NCBI GenBank assembly: GCA_030549335.1
Contig: CM060189.1
Location: 53,376,953 to 53,440,952 of the forward strand
Reading direction: 5' to 3'
Length of the DNA: 64,000 nucleotides
Origin: Pontederia crassipes
Taxonomy: Eukaryota > Streptophyta > Magnoliopsida > Commelinales > Pontederiaceae
In this document: piece by piece, positions 49,147 to 61,609 of the stretch
How positions within the stretch are numbered: the stretch's first letter is position 1
Layout: every line of letters begins with the position of its first letter
The notes under the pieces: generated by a model
Told to the model about the DNA's origin: nothing
Seen by the model: only the letters and a program-made list of their open reading frames with translations
The model's database searches: none
Translations under genes and position numbers: made by a program

Positions 49147-49865
49147 TTTTACCCTATATATATAATCATGATAGAAACAATTGAGTATTCATGATAAATA
49201 CCGCATAAAATTTTGACAACTAATTAGTTATACAATAAACTAATGAAACTAAGAATAATTCACAATTTTTTATAAGTAAATATTAAAAGAAACATTTTGC
49301 AAAAAAAATATTTTATAAGTATTCATTAATGATATAATAAATTGACAAAGTTCTAACTGTAGTATAATTTTAAAATATTTTTATGCTTATTAAGTAATAA
49401 AAAATATTTTGTAAATGTTATTTAATTACATAAATATATTTTATGCACAATATTATATGTCAGAAACCAAAAACTTCAATGTGAAGAATTGAACACACGA
49501 CCTCCCCAAAAAATGTTTAGCCTCTTTTCAAATTTGATACAAAGTAAGTGATGTTTGTTATGCATCCTATTTAATATTAGTGTCTGTTCCCAAGTCTTTC
49601 CCTCTTCCCCTTAAAAATCCTCAACCTCTTCGATATTTCCCTCTTGCCCCTAAAAAACTCATGATTTGGAGGATTTTTGCTCCTATTCCACACAACTGCA
49701 TCCAGCATCATCGAAGATTCTTCAGGTGCATCATTCTTCCACTTTTCCTACCTTTTTCCGTTCATTTTTTGACCAATAGAAGAAGCTGTTCTACCATTCC
49801 TAAGTTCTACATTTTTTTTCATTTTCTTCTTTGTGCAGCCGGCGCAAATGTTTTCGCAAGGGCCT

Positions 49866-50315
49866 GGATGCGCAGGCTACCGCCGGCGACCCCTGCGTTG
49901 GTCATCGGCATGCGCCCCGACTCCCTGTGCGTGCAGGGGCCAACCAGCGACCCCTGCCATCGCTGGCACGGTTCGTCTCAGGCCCCTGCGCGTGCAGGGA
50001 GCCTGGGCGCACGCTAGGCTCCCTACATGCGTAGAGGCCTGAGATGAACCCTGCCAATGATGGCAGGGGTCGGTGCGCCCAGGCTCCCTACACCCGTAGG
50101 GGCCTGAGACGAACCCTGCCAGCGATGGTAGGGGTCGATGGTTGGCCCCTACATTGGTCGTCGGCGTGCGCCCCGATTCCCTGTGCGCGCAGGGGCCAAC
50201 CAACGACCCCTGCCATCACTGGCAAGGTTCCACTCAGGCCCCTGCGCGTGCAGGGAGCCTGGGCGCACGCCGACGACCATCACAGGGGTTGCCGGTGGTG
50301 GCCTGTGCATAGGCT
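49866..50315. repeat. GC-rich island of nested direct and inverted repeats
   Basis: About 450 bp of strikingly GC-rich sequence in AT-rich DNA. Unit 49898-50014 recurs directly at 50154-50270, offset 256 bp. Between them lie two inverted copies of the unit's 3' half (50015-50071 and 50072-50151), which contain gcctgagacgaaccctgcc and ggctcccta. The outer flanks 49866-49912 and 50269-50315 are also inverted repeats of each other (gcaggctaccgccggcgac). The strand can fold into long multi-arm hairpins. Frames in all six phases are open only because of base composition. Confidence 0.85.
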
Positions 50316-50902
50316 ACTATCAAAACGTTATCAATATGAACCAGTGCGCAATATTGTTCTCTTTTGTGAAGCGGTTTTTTGTGAAGCTTGGTCTATGTGA
50401 ATTAGATTATCTATAGTAGTATTTTACATTTTAGGAAAATGAATTTTATTTCTCAAAAAGAGAACTTAATAAAGTTTTGGAATAGTTTTGAGTCTCTGAC
50501 CTAGATTTTTATTTAGCAGTAAATTCTCTATCACAAATAATTTGAATTCTTGGACAGAGCAAAATTATCTATAATTTTTAGCTGGATAGTTCACTAGCAA
50601 CAAGTTTGTGATATGTTGAGTTATTTCTGCATCTTATGAGTTTGAACTTGCTTGGACATCTTAAATTACAGAATCAGTCGCTGGAAACAGAAACATGATC
50701 ACTTTCATCTATAAGTAGTCGTGCAGTGGAACTCTTCTGTTCATGGTTATAGTAATTTTTGCATGGCTGTTGTTTCCTAAACATTTTAATTGAATTCAAG
50801 ATCGCACCTTTACTTTTATTCAAACATGTACAAGGCTTTGAATGCATGAGATGGAACATATTTCTTGTTTGATTATATGCTGGTATTCATAGCAAGTAGA
50901 TG

Positions 50903-51440
50903 TATATATTTCATTCATTTAATTAACTGAAATAAAAATATAATTGTAATTGCACTTTGCACGCATTCTATATAAATTAGTGCTTGCAAATTTCGTGAGA
51001 AAAAAGAAAAATCAATGCTCGCAACTATAAATGACTTATTCAGGTAAAAGACATAAATGCATGAACTAATGTAATATATGTATGTGTATAATTTGAAATC
51101 CTTATCTCAGATGTTTTTTCTTCAATGTCATCTCCATCATTAGATCATTGGTGAACTTTATGTATTGTTGTATACATTTCATTCATTTGATTAACTGAAA
51201 TAAAAATATAATTGTAATTGCACTTTGCACGCATTCTATATAAATTAGTGCTTGCAAATTTCGTGAGAAAAAAAGAAAAATCAATGCTCGCAACTATAAA
51301 TGACTTATTCAGGTAAAAGACATAAATGCATGAACTAATGTAATATATGTATGTGTATAATTTGAAATCCTTATCTCGGATGTTTTTTCTTCAATGTCGT
51401 CTCCATCATTAGATCATTGGTGAACTTTATGTGTTGTTGT
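50903..51440. repeat. 268-bp tandem duplication, nearly identical copies
   Basis: Two units, about 50903-51170 and 51171-51440, share aactgaaataaaaatataat, caatgctcgcaactataaat and gatcattggtgaactttatg. They differ at only a handful of bases, so the duplication is recent. No gene lies here. Confidence 0.93.
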
Positions 51441-52109
51441 ATGCCATTTCATTTCTTTTGACATGGATGCATTTCCCATTTGTTGTCTTGTTCCATTCAC
51501 TCAACAAGTAAAATCTTAGTATGCTTTTCCTTTTGAAGTTTCTTCTGTTATCAATATGAGTGACTCACATATCTCTATGAAGCTTGGTCTTTTGTCTACA
51601 ACATTGTTCGACACTTAGGAAGTTGAACCAGTGCCAATTCCTTTACACAATTATCTATATTCTTCAGATGACATTTTCTTCCCCTGATTTATTCTCTTTT
51701 CTACCTATCAAGTTATCAATGTGATTCCAGATATTGTCTATACATAATGCATACTTGATGGCAAACAATGTTTTGGCCATGTCAACGGAAATATGTATCT
51801 TGTGCATCTTCTTAGACCATTATGTGATTTCATGCTCCTTTACTTCCATTTACTGATTGTCAGTTTCATTTACTTATTATTTTTCTAGTATATTTCATGT
51901 TTTGTTTTGGTATAATTACATAGTTAATAATTGCATTGTTACTTTTTTTGCTCACATTTCACTGCTCATAATAAGATTTCAGTACACAATCTTACTGACA
52001 ATAATACATTTGGGCCTTTTAAATGCATAACAATAATATATTTGGTTGTGGCACACTTGTTGTGAGAGAGGCTTATGCATATAGTCTTTCCTACATAAAT
52101 TTCAGCGAG

Positions 52110-52340
52110 ATGCAACCCGATCGAAGTTGGATCCAACATTGGAAAGATGAACATGGATTTATAACAGAAAGTTTTAAAGATGGTGTTGAAAAGTTCATAA
52201 TGTTTGCTTATGAACATGAAGATGTGGTTGATATTGGTCGCCAAATTCTATGTCCTTGTAAAAAATGTAAAAACTTTCGATGGAAGGTCAAGTATGAAGT
52301 GCAAAGGATTTATATCATAATGCCTTTTTCAATGCTTATG
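52110..52340 (+). pseudogene. Transposase-associated domain of a CACTA TNP2 protein
   Basis: From an ATG at 52110 the frame reads QPDRSWIQHWKDEHGF, then KDGVEKFIMFAYEHED, then ILCPCKKCKNFRWK. This is the N-terminal Transpos_assoc domain of En/Spm-type TNP2 transposases, with its CPCxxCxN zinc-binding motif intact. The frame then shifts: a different phase continues DLYHNAFFNAYVHGSMTYG, where the family has an HLY...GY..W..HGE segment. The main transposase domain is not present downstream. It is a relic. Confidence 0.8.
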
Positions 52341-53389
52341 TGCATGGCAGCATGACTTATGGAGCGTGTTTCTAATTTTCATAACCATCATAGGTTGATC
52401 TTTTGTTGGTAATAATATGAACTTGAATACATGTAACATAAGCTTTGAAGTCGTCTTCTCTCTGGCATAGACGGCCTAAGTTCTCTAACCTCAGTATTCA
52501 AACATCTGCTATCTGAATAATGTGACATGTCTCCTTGTCTTTTAGCAGAACATATTATTTTCATATGTTTGTGAAGCCATGCATGTTAATTATTTGAATT
52601 TCCAGTCTCTTTTCTTGTTTGCATAGTCAAGATGGTTCAACCATTGCTTGAAATGTTGAAACCAAAGCTTATTTTGGTAGTGTATTCTGATTCTGGCATT
52701 TCTTTTCAGATGTTTAAATAACTCATAACTATTATGTTTTCATTGTGTGGTTTGTTTGTAGTTTCATGAATGGTTGAGGTCTTTGTACTCTGTCAAGCAT
52801 GGCAACATACTCTTGTACTATTTCACTGATGTACAATTACGGGTACCTAGCTTCAAAGATTTTGAAATTCTTTGGAAAAAGGCCTTGCATCTCAATTGAA
52901 GCCTAAAAAACTAAATGAGGGGAATCTACTGCATCACGGGGGGTCCAAGTGCAGGCATAGGTAGAGTGTCAACAATCTATTACAGCAATATCAGCAGCTC
53001 GGGAGATGATTGGCAACTCAACATCATCTTTTGTGAATAGAAGTGATTGCATCTCAAGTGATTGTCCTGGAGCACGGGAAACCACATGTGATGGAAAACC
53101 TCACGGGAAACATCTTTGCTCATGATGTGCAAACTTTTGTTCAACTTGGTATGCTGGAAATGTGCCTTTTGCTTTTGAAATGTTGATGGGTGGTTTGCTG
53201 TTGTATTATTTTTTGTACGTGACGTATTCATATATTCTAATTTAACTTTGTAATGAGCATTTAGCTCCACTTTATCAATTGAAAAAAATGATATATTGAT
53301 ATTTTTTATATTGGTTATTGTATGTGTCATTTATATCATTGTAAAATTGATAATTTGATATAAACGATATTACTGCGAAAAAAACTATT

Positions 53390-53770
53390 GCTAATTTGTG
53401 ACTGGATTGGGACGATTTTGAGACAAACTACAAACTGCGGAAACCAAATGCGATAGAAGTTAGCTACGTAACAAGGAAAAATTAGTCAAAAAATATAATT
53501 GTTTTAACACCGTAACATTATAGTTACTACTTAGTGACAGATTAAGTACCGATTTTGAATTCTAATAATTAAGAGTTGCCACAAAATAGGGACATATTAC
53601 AGACGATTGCACACATAATTAGCTACGAAAATAGGGACACAAAGTTGGGTTGCAATCCCGACGAGGTATTAGCTACAGATGTACGTTGTCCCGAATCCGT
53701 AGCAAATCTGACGCTAATACAATTTGCGATAGTATTACCCACATATTTGTTACAGATTTCTCCGTAGCTG
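53390..53770. repeat. Second subterminal repeat zone (CACTA-like, right side)
   Basis: Short related motifs recur: ttagctacg, aatagggaca, ttagtgacagatta, gtagcaaatctg and ttacagatttctcc. They resemble the 47625-48270 zone in style. This is the evidence for a right end. The 63-codon frame at 53576-53767 is not a gene. Confidence 0.5.
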
Positions 53771-53877
53771 ATAGCTCAAATTCTTATGATGTAAAATGAG
53801 ACACCAATTATTTCACTATCGTTGTCATCATATCTTGTATGGATTAAAGTGCAGAAAAATTTAATGAGATACACTTA

Positions 53878-54330
53878 GGGGCCGTTTGGTTACAGAATAA
53901 ATGGCAGAATATCCTCATATTCCGAGAATATAGCCAGCGCGACGTAGAATATGACTATCTCGGTCAAACCTCAACAAGCACGAAACCACGTTGGAAAACG
54001 TAAAATCGCCATTTTATTCTTGTGAAACAGAATAAATGTATTCTTTTATTTTAGAAGAATACACTTTATTCTTCATTTTTAAAATTTTTTTACCGTATTT
54101 TATTTTTTTAAAAATTCAATCATATATTATTATATAAATATTTTTTATTATTATGATATTGAACACCACATATGTATTCTAAAATATTTTAAATATAAAA
54201 TATTATACTTTAAAATTTTATTCTCTGTAAATCAAACGATAGATGGAATAAGAATATCTTTACTTTTTTTTAGAATACGATATTCTTATACTTTATTCTC
54301 CTCAATTTTATCATGCATCCAAACGACCCC
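53878..54330. mobile_element. Tourist/Harbinger-type MITE, 453 bp
   Basis: Termini ggggccgtttggttac and atccaaacgacccc are inverted repeats, with TTA duplicated on both sides (53875-53877 and 54331-54333). The interior is AT-rich with inverted subterminal motifs (cagaataaatg/cctttattctc types). GGGGCCGTTTGG with TTA is characteristic of Tourist elements. Confidence 0.92.
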
Positions 54331-54477
54331 TTAGTGTGTATGGTCACCCATAATCATAATCATACAAATCATGTATCAATATCAATATAATATCAATACC
54401 AACATTCTCAAGTTCGAGTTTCTACGTAAGTTCATTTTATGAGAGGTGAACTCGATATATAAAATACATAGAGTTTA

Positions 54478-55077
54478 GATCAATGTTGTCAAATTTTAGA
54501 GTTTAAGTAAATTCGTTTTTGTTCCATAAACTTGTAGCATAAAATTGATTCATGAATTCATAGAGTATGCACCAAATAAATTTAATTATTTAAGCTATAA
54601 TTATATAATCATAAACACATTTATTGTCCATGAATATTAAACAAATAACATATTTTACTAATATTATAATATGAAAATAATCAGAATAAGTACTATAATT
54701 CACAACTAATAAATACGAAGCAACTATCAAATATTGTGTTTATTAAATTAGAAAATTTATAAAAGATAAAGATGAATAAAATAATTGCATTAAAATTTAT
54801 AATTATGATGCTAATTTCACTCTTATCACACATATATTAATCAAATAAAGTATTTAATATTTTAATTTTTTATTATATGATAATAATTTTATGTAATCAT
54901 ATAGAATCATATAAACTCGTTAGAATCGTATAAAGTTTATTAGATTCTACCAAATCTTTGACATTAACTTTTAGATAAAATCTAAGAGTCTACATCGATT
55001 TGATTCATTTTACTTACCTAAACTCTTGAACTCATAAGAGTTTAATAATTTGACTCGAGAGTTTAACAACATTGATC
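54478..55077. mobile_element. TIR element with gatcaatgttgt ends
   Basis: The left end gatcaatgttgtcaaatttt and the right end, whose complement is gatcaatgttgttaaactct, are inverted repeats. Both continue with a gagtttaagtaaa/gagtttaata-like stretch. It is about 600 bp, AT-rich and non-coding. Its termini resemble those of the 13637-14534 element. Confidence 0.65.
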
Positions 55078-55079
55078 AT

Positions 55080-55840
55080 TGTTATGAAAAAGCAATAAAC
55101 AATTGTCTATGAACAAGCTATGATTGATCTTGAGCAATTACCAATTAATAATGAACAATAAACAATTGATCAATCATAATAATTATCGATATCATCAATT
55201 ACTAATGATCAATATTCATTCAATTCAATTCAATTATCTTAAATCAATTATTAATTGATCATATGTTAGTGAAGATTCCAATTAACAATTATTAATTCCA
55301 TTAACTATTATTGATTTATCCATTTGTCAAGTCTGTTTATCTATCAACCATGTAGGTTTCTCTACAAATATCAATTTATTTATAAACCATTTAGGGTGTA
55401 ATTTAAGATCACTTATCGAAAATCAATTACTATTATCAATCACAAAAAATCCATTGACTATAACGGTTTCCATTGACCACAAGAGCATTAATCAATTAGA
55501 AAGGTCTCCCATCGATCACTAAAGATCTCTATCGACCATGATGGTCTCCATTAATTATTATACATTAATAATCAACTCCATGAATATATATCAACCACAA
55601 AAGAGCTCCATCGACCATGAAAGTCTCAATTATCAATTTCACATTCAATAGTAAATAATTTTCCATGTCATGAATTAAACGATGCACAATCAATCTCAAT
55701 TATTTTCTTACATGTGTCGAGATACTTATATTTCTCATTTTTAACTCTTTCAAATTATACTTTCAACTTATCATACCTCTTTTTAAGTGATCCATATTTT
55801 TTATGAGCTTTCTAAATTCCTAATGCATATTAAGTGTGCA
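55080..55840. other. AT-rich intergenic DNA with simple repeated phrases
   Basis: The sequence alternates caattaacaatt, tatcaatca and gaccatgaaagtctc-like phrases, giving a low-complexity look. No gene or element ends were recognised. Confidence 0.5.
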
Positions 55841-55849
55841 TAATTCATC

Positions 55850-56870
55850 ACCTGATGAGTTAGAATATACCTCATCATTTGCCTTAACTCCATTTTCATT
55901 GCTTGAGGAAGAGTTATCGCTCACTTTCATCCCATGTCACGCCTTCTTCTTTTTGTTGGAAGATTCAATCACTTTGTCCTTTTTAACATTTCGACATTCA
56001 TTTTTGTAATGTCTAATCTTTTTACTTTCAAAGCAGGTAATTTGATTTTTCTTTGTTGACCTTCTTCTAAATGATTTCTCGTATTTCTTTGTTTGGCAAA
56101 TCTCAAGTACTTGTTCAACTTTTTCGCATAAAGCGCCAATTTTCTTTCATCAATATCATCTTCATCTTCATTTGTTTCTTCTTCTTCTTCATTTCTTACC
56201 TTTAAGGCTAGGGCATTTTCTTTGTAACATTTGCCTCCTCATCTTCCTTCATTCCTATCTCAATAGGTTAGTAAAAATCTTGTGATATCATTGAAGTCCA
56301 GCTTATTTAGATCTTTTTCCTCAATCATATTTTTTTTGTATGGCATTAACCTGGAAAACTTTTTCACCTTTTAAGAATTAGTCTTTGGCTCATCCAAAAA
56401 GACTAAACCATTTATAACATCATTAAAGCGAACAATCATATTGTTAATAGTTTCATTTTCAAGCATTGTAAAAGAATCATATTGATAATGTAGAAGATTT
56501 AACTTAAATTCCTTAATTTTCTCAGTTTCTTCATGAGTGATGATGAGCTTTCTCCATATTTCATTTGCATTTTTATAAGTAGAAATGCAATTAAATTCAA
56601 TAGTGTCCAAAGCACAATAAAATTTTTCACTTTCCACTATAATTTAACTAAAAGTCTTTCTCCTTCGATGTATTCTAATGATTATTTTTCATGCAAATTA
56701 AAATCATTTTCAATTACATTTCAAATATAAATATCTATAGAACATACATAGGCTTGCATTCTCATTTTTCAATATGTAAAATTTGATGAATTAAAAAATG
56801 GAGAGCGACTGGTTGTTTGACCTTCACTAAGAACAAAATTATTTGATGCCAAGACTCTTAAAGATAATTA
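55850..56870 (-). pseudogene. Ty1/copia gag relic
   Basis: On the minus strand a decayed gag can be followed. The N-terminus (ASNNFVLSEGQTTSRSPFFN) begins near 56858 with TTG in place of ATG. FTY is followed by a stop where the family has tryptophan. The UBN2-type core is open at 56637-56371 (NEIWRKLIITHEETEKIKEF, NNMIVRFNDVINGL). A zinc knuckle near 56000 reads CFESKKIRHYKNEC, its second cysteine replaced by serine. No pol follows. It is the coding part of the LTR relic above it. Confidence 0.87.
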
Positions 56871-58321
56871 AATCTCAACACAAGAGTAAACTTGTCTATT
56901 GTACCAATTGTAAGATTGAAAGGCACCAAGGGGTGAAGTGCTGTAAAAGATTAAATCTCAATGCTTTTTCTAAAAATCTTCGTGAGAACGTAAATGCAAT
57001 TGAGGCACAAAAGTAAGAACAATAGTAGAGAGAAAAAATATAAGATTTGTTGATGAGATTCGGTCAAACTCCTTAACCTATGTCTCCGTCCTTGACCTCG
57101 AGACTATTAGAGTTTCACTATTTTCCTCCTTTATCTTAGGGAGAGGCAAACTCTTGTTACACCCAAAAACACCTTCTTCTCTGCTCAAGAACAAGGCAAA
57201 CCCCTTGTCACACAAGAGCTTTCGAGATTACAAACATGAAATCCCTCTGAGTCGCTCTTTTACAAGTGCTCACTCTTTTTGAAACAATTGGGGGGGGGGG
57301 GGGGGGGGGAGAGAGAGAGAGAAGAGAGATAGGGTTTTGTAGAGGAATGCTCAAAGACTTGATCTTCAACCTTTTTGAGGCTCTTGGATGTTTTTGCTTG
57401 CATGGATAATTTTTTTCTTCATCCTTTTGAGTGTCTTTTATAGGGTTCTACATAAGATATGACCATTAGGAAAATCTTCCAAGAGAATTTGATTTAAAAA
57501 CTAGTCATTAATGTGACAATTTGTCTATAGAACATACATAGACTTGCATTCTAATTTCCCAATATGTAAAATTTGATGCATTAAAAAGTGGAGGGCGATT
57601 GGTTGATTAACCTTCACTAAGAACAAAATTATTTGATGCCATGACTCTTAAAGATAATTAAATCTTAACACAAAAATAAACTTGTCTATTGTACCAATTG
57701 TAAGATTGAAAGGCGCCAAGGGGTGAAGTGGCGTAAAAGATTAAATCTCAATGCTTTTTCTAAAAATCTTCATGAGAACGTAAATGCAATTGAGGTACAA
57801 AAGTAAGAACAATAGTAAAGAGAAAAAAATACAAGATTTGTTGACGAAATTCGGTCAAACTCCTTAACTTATGTCTCCTCTTTTACTCGACCTCGAGACT
57901 ATTAGAGTTTCATTATTTTTCTCCTTTATATTAGGGAGATGCAAACTCTTGTTACACTCAAAAACACCTTCTTCTCTGCTCAAGAGGCAAGGCAAACCCC
58001 TTGTCACACAAGAGCTTTCGAGATTACAAACATGAAATCCCTCTGAGTCGCTCTTTTACAAGTGCTCACTCTATTTGAAACAATTGGGGGGAGGGGGGGG
58101 GGGGGGGGTGGGGGGAGGGGAAGAGAGATAGGGTTTTGCAAAGGAATGCTCAAAGATTTGATCTTCAACCTTTTTGAGGCTCTTGGATGTTTTTGCTTGC
58201 ATGGATAATTTTTTTCTCCAACCTTTTGAGTGTCTTTTATAGGGTTCTACAAGAGATATGATCATTAGGAAAATCTTCCAAGAGAATTTGATTTAAAACT
58301 AGTCGTTAATGTGGCAATTTG
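56734..58321 (-). repeat. 0.8-kb tandem duplication spanning copia LTR and gag start
   Basis: Units 56734-57523 and 57524-58321 are near-identical. Each holds, on the minus strand, part of the LTR, the untranslated leader and the gag N-terminus. The breakpoints lie inside the LTR and inside gag, so this is a segment duplication and not two whole LTRs. The downstream unit keeps the gag ATG and the tryptophan codon that are mutated in the other. Each has a long G-run (57292-57309 and about 58087-58110), prone to sequencing error. Confidence 0.9.
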
Positions 58322-59050
58322 TGTGGTGCCGATCGATTGGTTCAACAAGGCAGTCAACCGGTTTGTGATTTTCACGTTGTTTCAACTCTTTAGTAATTTT
58401 GATTGTGTTTCGGGTCAACCGATCCTACAATCGGCCTCCTGTCTTCGATTGTTTTAACTTTTTGGTTATATTGATCATTTGATCGATCAATCCTCGATTG
58501 ACCTCTTGTCTTTAGTCCTTTGGATAATTCGGTCGTGCGTCCGATCAATCGATCCTTCGGTCGGTCTTAGTCCAATTGTGTTTTGTTTGTTTTCTTAGAA
58601 GAAAGGATTACCACCAGAGTTGTGGTTGTCATCCAGCAATATATGGAATTGTGAAGAAATGTACAGATGCGGAAAAAGATGACCAAGGTTACAAAAAGAA
58701 ACAGCTAGCCAAAACCCCACTCCCTAATAAGAAAGGAGATGTGGTGTACAACACACTCAGATTGACATCGCTCCCTAGAAAACATAATCTGGTTGCGTTG
58801 TAGTCAAATGGCCCAAACACCGACCAAAAATGTCATAAGTGTCGCTCGCCAACTCTGTCTCTAACGCAACTCTGTCTCTAACGACAAAGTGGTCGCAATG
58901 GTAGCCTACTGCCATATGCCCCCGGATGTGAGGCATTGAAAAATAGGTGGGTGATATCCTCTGAGTCGTTGCAAAAAACACATGAAGTGTCACTGGTATC
59001 ATCAAAACATAAGGAATAGTACTCGAGATTCAACAAATCCATTCCAGGTA
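58322..59050. other. Rest of the copia LTR and unassigned sequence
   Basis: 58322-58570 continues the LTR with many gatcgattg, tcggtc and caaccgatc motifs. From 58576 to 59005 there are balanced-composition frames on both strands (75 and 76 codons) without a domain I recognise. They may come from another element. Confidence 0.4.
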
Positions 59051-60310
59051 TGCTAGGAACTCGCGCCGCGTTTAGCTCAATTCAATAGAATAAGGTCATG
59101 ATTGTCGGAACTCAGACTGGGTACCCTAGAACCCCCAGTCCTGTTTTACATATTCAGTTACGAGTTATGCTTGAGTTACAAGAATTCGAGCTGTGCTCCA
59201 CAAAATTTGGGCCAAGTTAATCAAACTCAGTTTAAATCAGACCCGAATTCGAAGGAACTTGGGTCGAGCATCGTAGAACTCGAGCCAAGCATTGTAGAAC
59301 CGAGGTTGGGTTCTGTCGCAACTAGAATGTCGCATTTTCGGACCTATTTTTTTATGCCTTAATCTATACAATTCTATGAAAAATTAATTCATCATATACC
59401 TCAATTATAGGACAAGGGTCCTGATGGTCTATACCAACGAAACTGGTTGATATAGGGATACTCGTACCTACCTTAAGTTGACTGAAAAGCCAACACGTCT
59501 CCTCTGGTCAACTAGCTGCACAAATGATGAACTTTAGCTGATGATTCCTCTGCAATGTGACCTCGAAACCCATTTAGATGTTATTATCCCATCAGAGCTT
59601 AGAAACGGTATGCCATATGATATCATGTATCTTGGTTTGTGAGAAAATGGAAGAGAAAGATAGGACTTGTGCAGAAATTCTATGAAGGCTAATAAGAATT
59701 TTTATCCATCCTTTAGGCGATATTTATAATTCTTAACTAGAATTTTTACTCTCATTAGGTCTTGGGATATTTCTTAATTAATTATGATCGTCCATCATTA
59801 ATCATCCTCTAACAGATATTCATATTTAATTAAATATGAATTTAGCTAATTATTTCCTCGACATACTTATTCCAAATTCAATTTTATTCAAACTCCTCTT
59901 TATATCTTATTCAAATTCATAACTTCTCTCAATCAAACTCTCCTTTTATTTATTCTTTTTCTCTAATTTTCAAAATTATTTAATAATTCATAATAATATT
60001 TTATCTCTTAATTTTTATTAAAATAATAATAAATATTATTTTAATGGCTGTAATAAGTCATAAAACTCTCAATCCTATCATATTTAAATTTTTTTATTAA
60101 TTAGACTTTTATGCACCTCTCCTTAATCTCAATCGAATTATAATTTCTACCCCAAATATAATTAATCTTTCCTTCACTTCGTAATCCTTTTCAAATTATC
60201 TTTCTATGTTTTCTTGAAATTCTCCCTTAGTCCCTTTTTAATTCATTAATATTTCAAATTTAATTAACAAATTATTTTATTGTGCCAATTGAAATCTTGA
60301 GATGTTATAG
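59050..60310. repeat. LTR-like dispersed repeat, copy 2
   Basis: Same layout as 42830-44200: a part with aactcgagc, acttgggtcgag and gggttctgtcgc motifs, then taccttaagttgactgaaa, gtgacctcgaaaccc and gagaaaatggaagagaaaga, then an AT-rich part. The right end cttgagatgttata is the complement of tataacatctcaag. A similar tgtaacatctcgaga occurs alone at 47407, so the LTR may start there on the minus strand. Confidence 0.5.
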
Positions 60311-61605
60311 AGTGGATGTAAAACAAAAGAAGAAATCAACGCCGTTCTTAGGTCTTGATTGTCTTCAGACGGCAGCATATTAGCTAAAAAGAATTAATCG
60401 TATTACAATGTCTCAAAATCTACCAAGTACTAACCCTACATGTACACAGTTGATAACTTTTACAATAAAACCTAAGAAATATAATGAGATTTCATAGGAT
60501 GAACCGAAGTCAACATATTGTGTTAGTTAGAAATGTCAGCAACCATTGTTAAGATAAATATCTTACATGATCGGAATGAGATCAAATCGAGGATCATAAA
60601 ATTCCACTAATTAATAAAATAATATATTTTAAGAAGTAGTAAATATTTATTTATAAATCTATCACATTCAATATTAAATTACACATTACTAAGTCATTTT
60701 TTTATCAATTCTTAAGCTAAATTATTTCAAAACATATAAAAACAAAGAATATATATTGAACTTCTTCTAAAGTAATTATTATTATGAATATATTTTTTAT
60801 TAGTATTTAAATGATTATATTATTTATAACATCATATAAGATCATATAAAATCTTAACATCGTGTAACAAAAATTAAAATCGTATTAATATTTTACACAT
60901 AAAATTCCCAATCAGGGATGATAAAAATCATAACCTTGTGAACAGCTTCATTCGAATTGAGGGCAAACACGCCGAAGACATGCAAAATGCTTTAGTTTGG
61001 AGTACAAAGTAATTAGGGGCATTTTCGAGCATTTCTTAGAACAAATCTTTCAGCATGAAAGATGTAACAATAGATGCTATTTCAAGGTTAACTATTGGAC
61101 ATTCAGAGGCAATAACACAATGCCTTGTTATTTCTTTGGTAGCGTGTGGAGTCACGTAGGCAATTAACCATATTTGGCAATTTCCTTACGCTGATAAATA
61201 GTTCTTGGGATCGTATCTCCCATAAAATGAGGTCAACTGTTCTAAGGTTTCAACTCCAGTAGAACATGATGACCTCTGATAAAGCCTTACAATAGGGGAA
61301 TCTTCGAACACTGATTTGCCAAAGGGTTTCAGAGGTCATGTATGATTCACCGAAGTAAATGTTTCAGGTGTACATTGTACATTAAATGGACTAGGTTACC
61401 AGTAAGTCCATAAATCTGAGATGAAATCTAAACACAAAGTTAGTAGAAATTTCTCAATCGACTACCCCATAAGGTTGTTTAATGATCGGCATCTGCTCTG
61501 GGTCACAATAAGTATAAATTTGGCTACCATAAAAAGAATGGCCTTTGTTCATGTATTGTAGTTCGGCATCATATACCTCCAGCTTGATCCATGTAGCTTC
61601 TTCAA
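60311..61605. other. Intergenic DNA and 3' flank of the DDT-domain gene
   Basis: No gene recognised. The last few hundred bases before 61610 probably include the 3' untranslated region of the minus-strand gene. Confidence 0.45.
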
Positions 61606-61609
61606 CTAT

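Larger units (their letters stand above)
47625..53770. mobile_element. Probable remains of a CACTA (En/Spm) transposon
   Basis: Three things suggest one old CACTA element. First, CACTA at 47625 opens a 650-bp zone of long-period degenerate repeats (tagtgacagattt, ctaatttgtctc, catttagtgcacc). Second, a transposase-associated domain lies at 52110-52340. Third, a second zone of similar repeats (ttagctac, gacagatt, gtagcaaatctg) lies at 53390-53770. The span also holds a microsatellite, a small foldback element, a GC-rich palindromic island and a 268-bp tandem duplication. No target duplication was confirmed and most of the transposase is missing. The bracketing is inference. Confidence 0.45.

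Noticed and set aside
49580-50416. Several open frames of 67-145 codons over the GC-rich block, on both strands
   Set aside because: They result from base composition and repeated palindromic units. Stops are scarce in all frames and no domain is visible.
58576-59005. Opposed 75- and 76-codon frames
   Set aside because: No domain recognised and they overlap on opposite strands. Likely part of another element.
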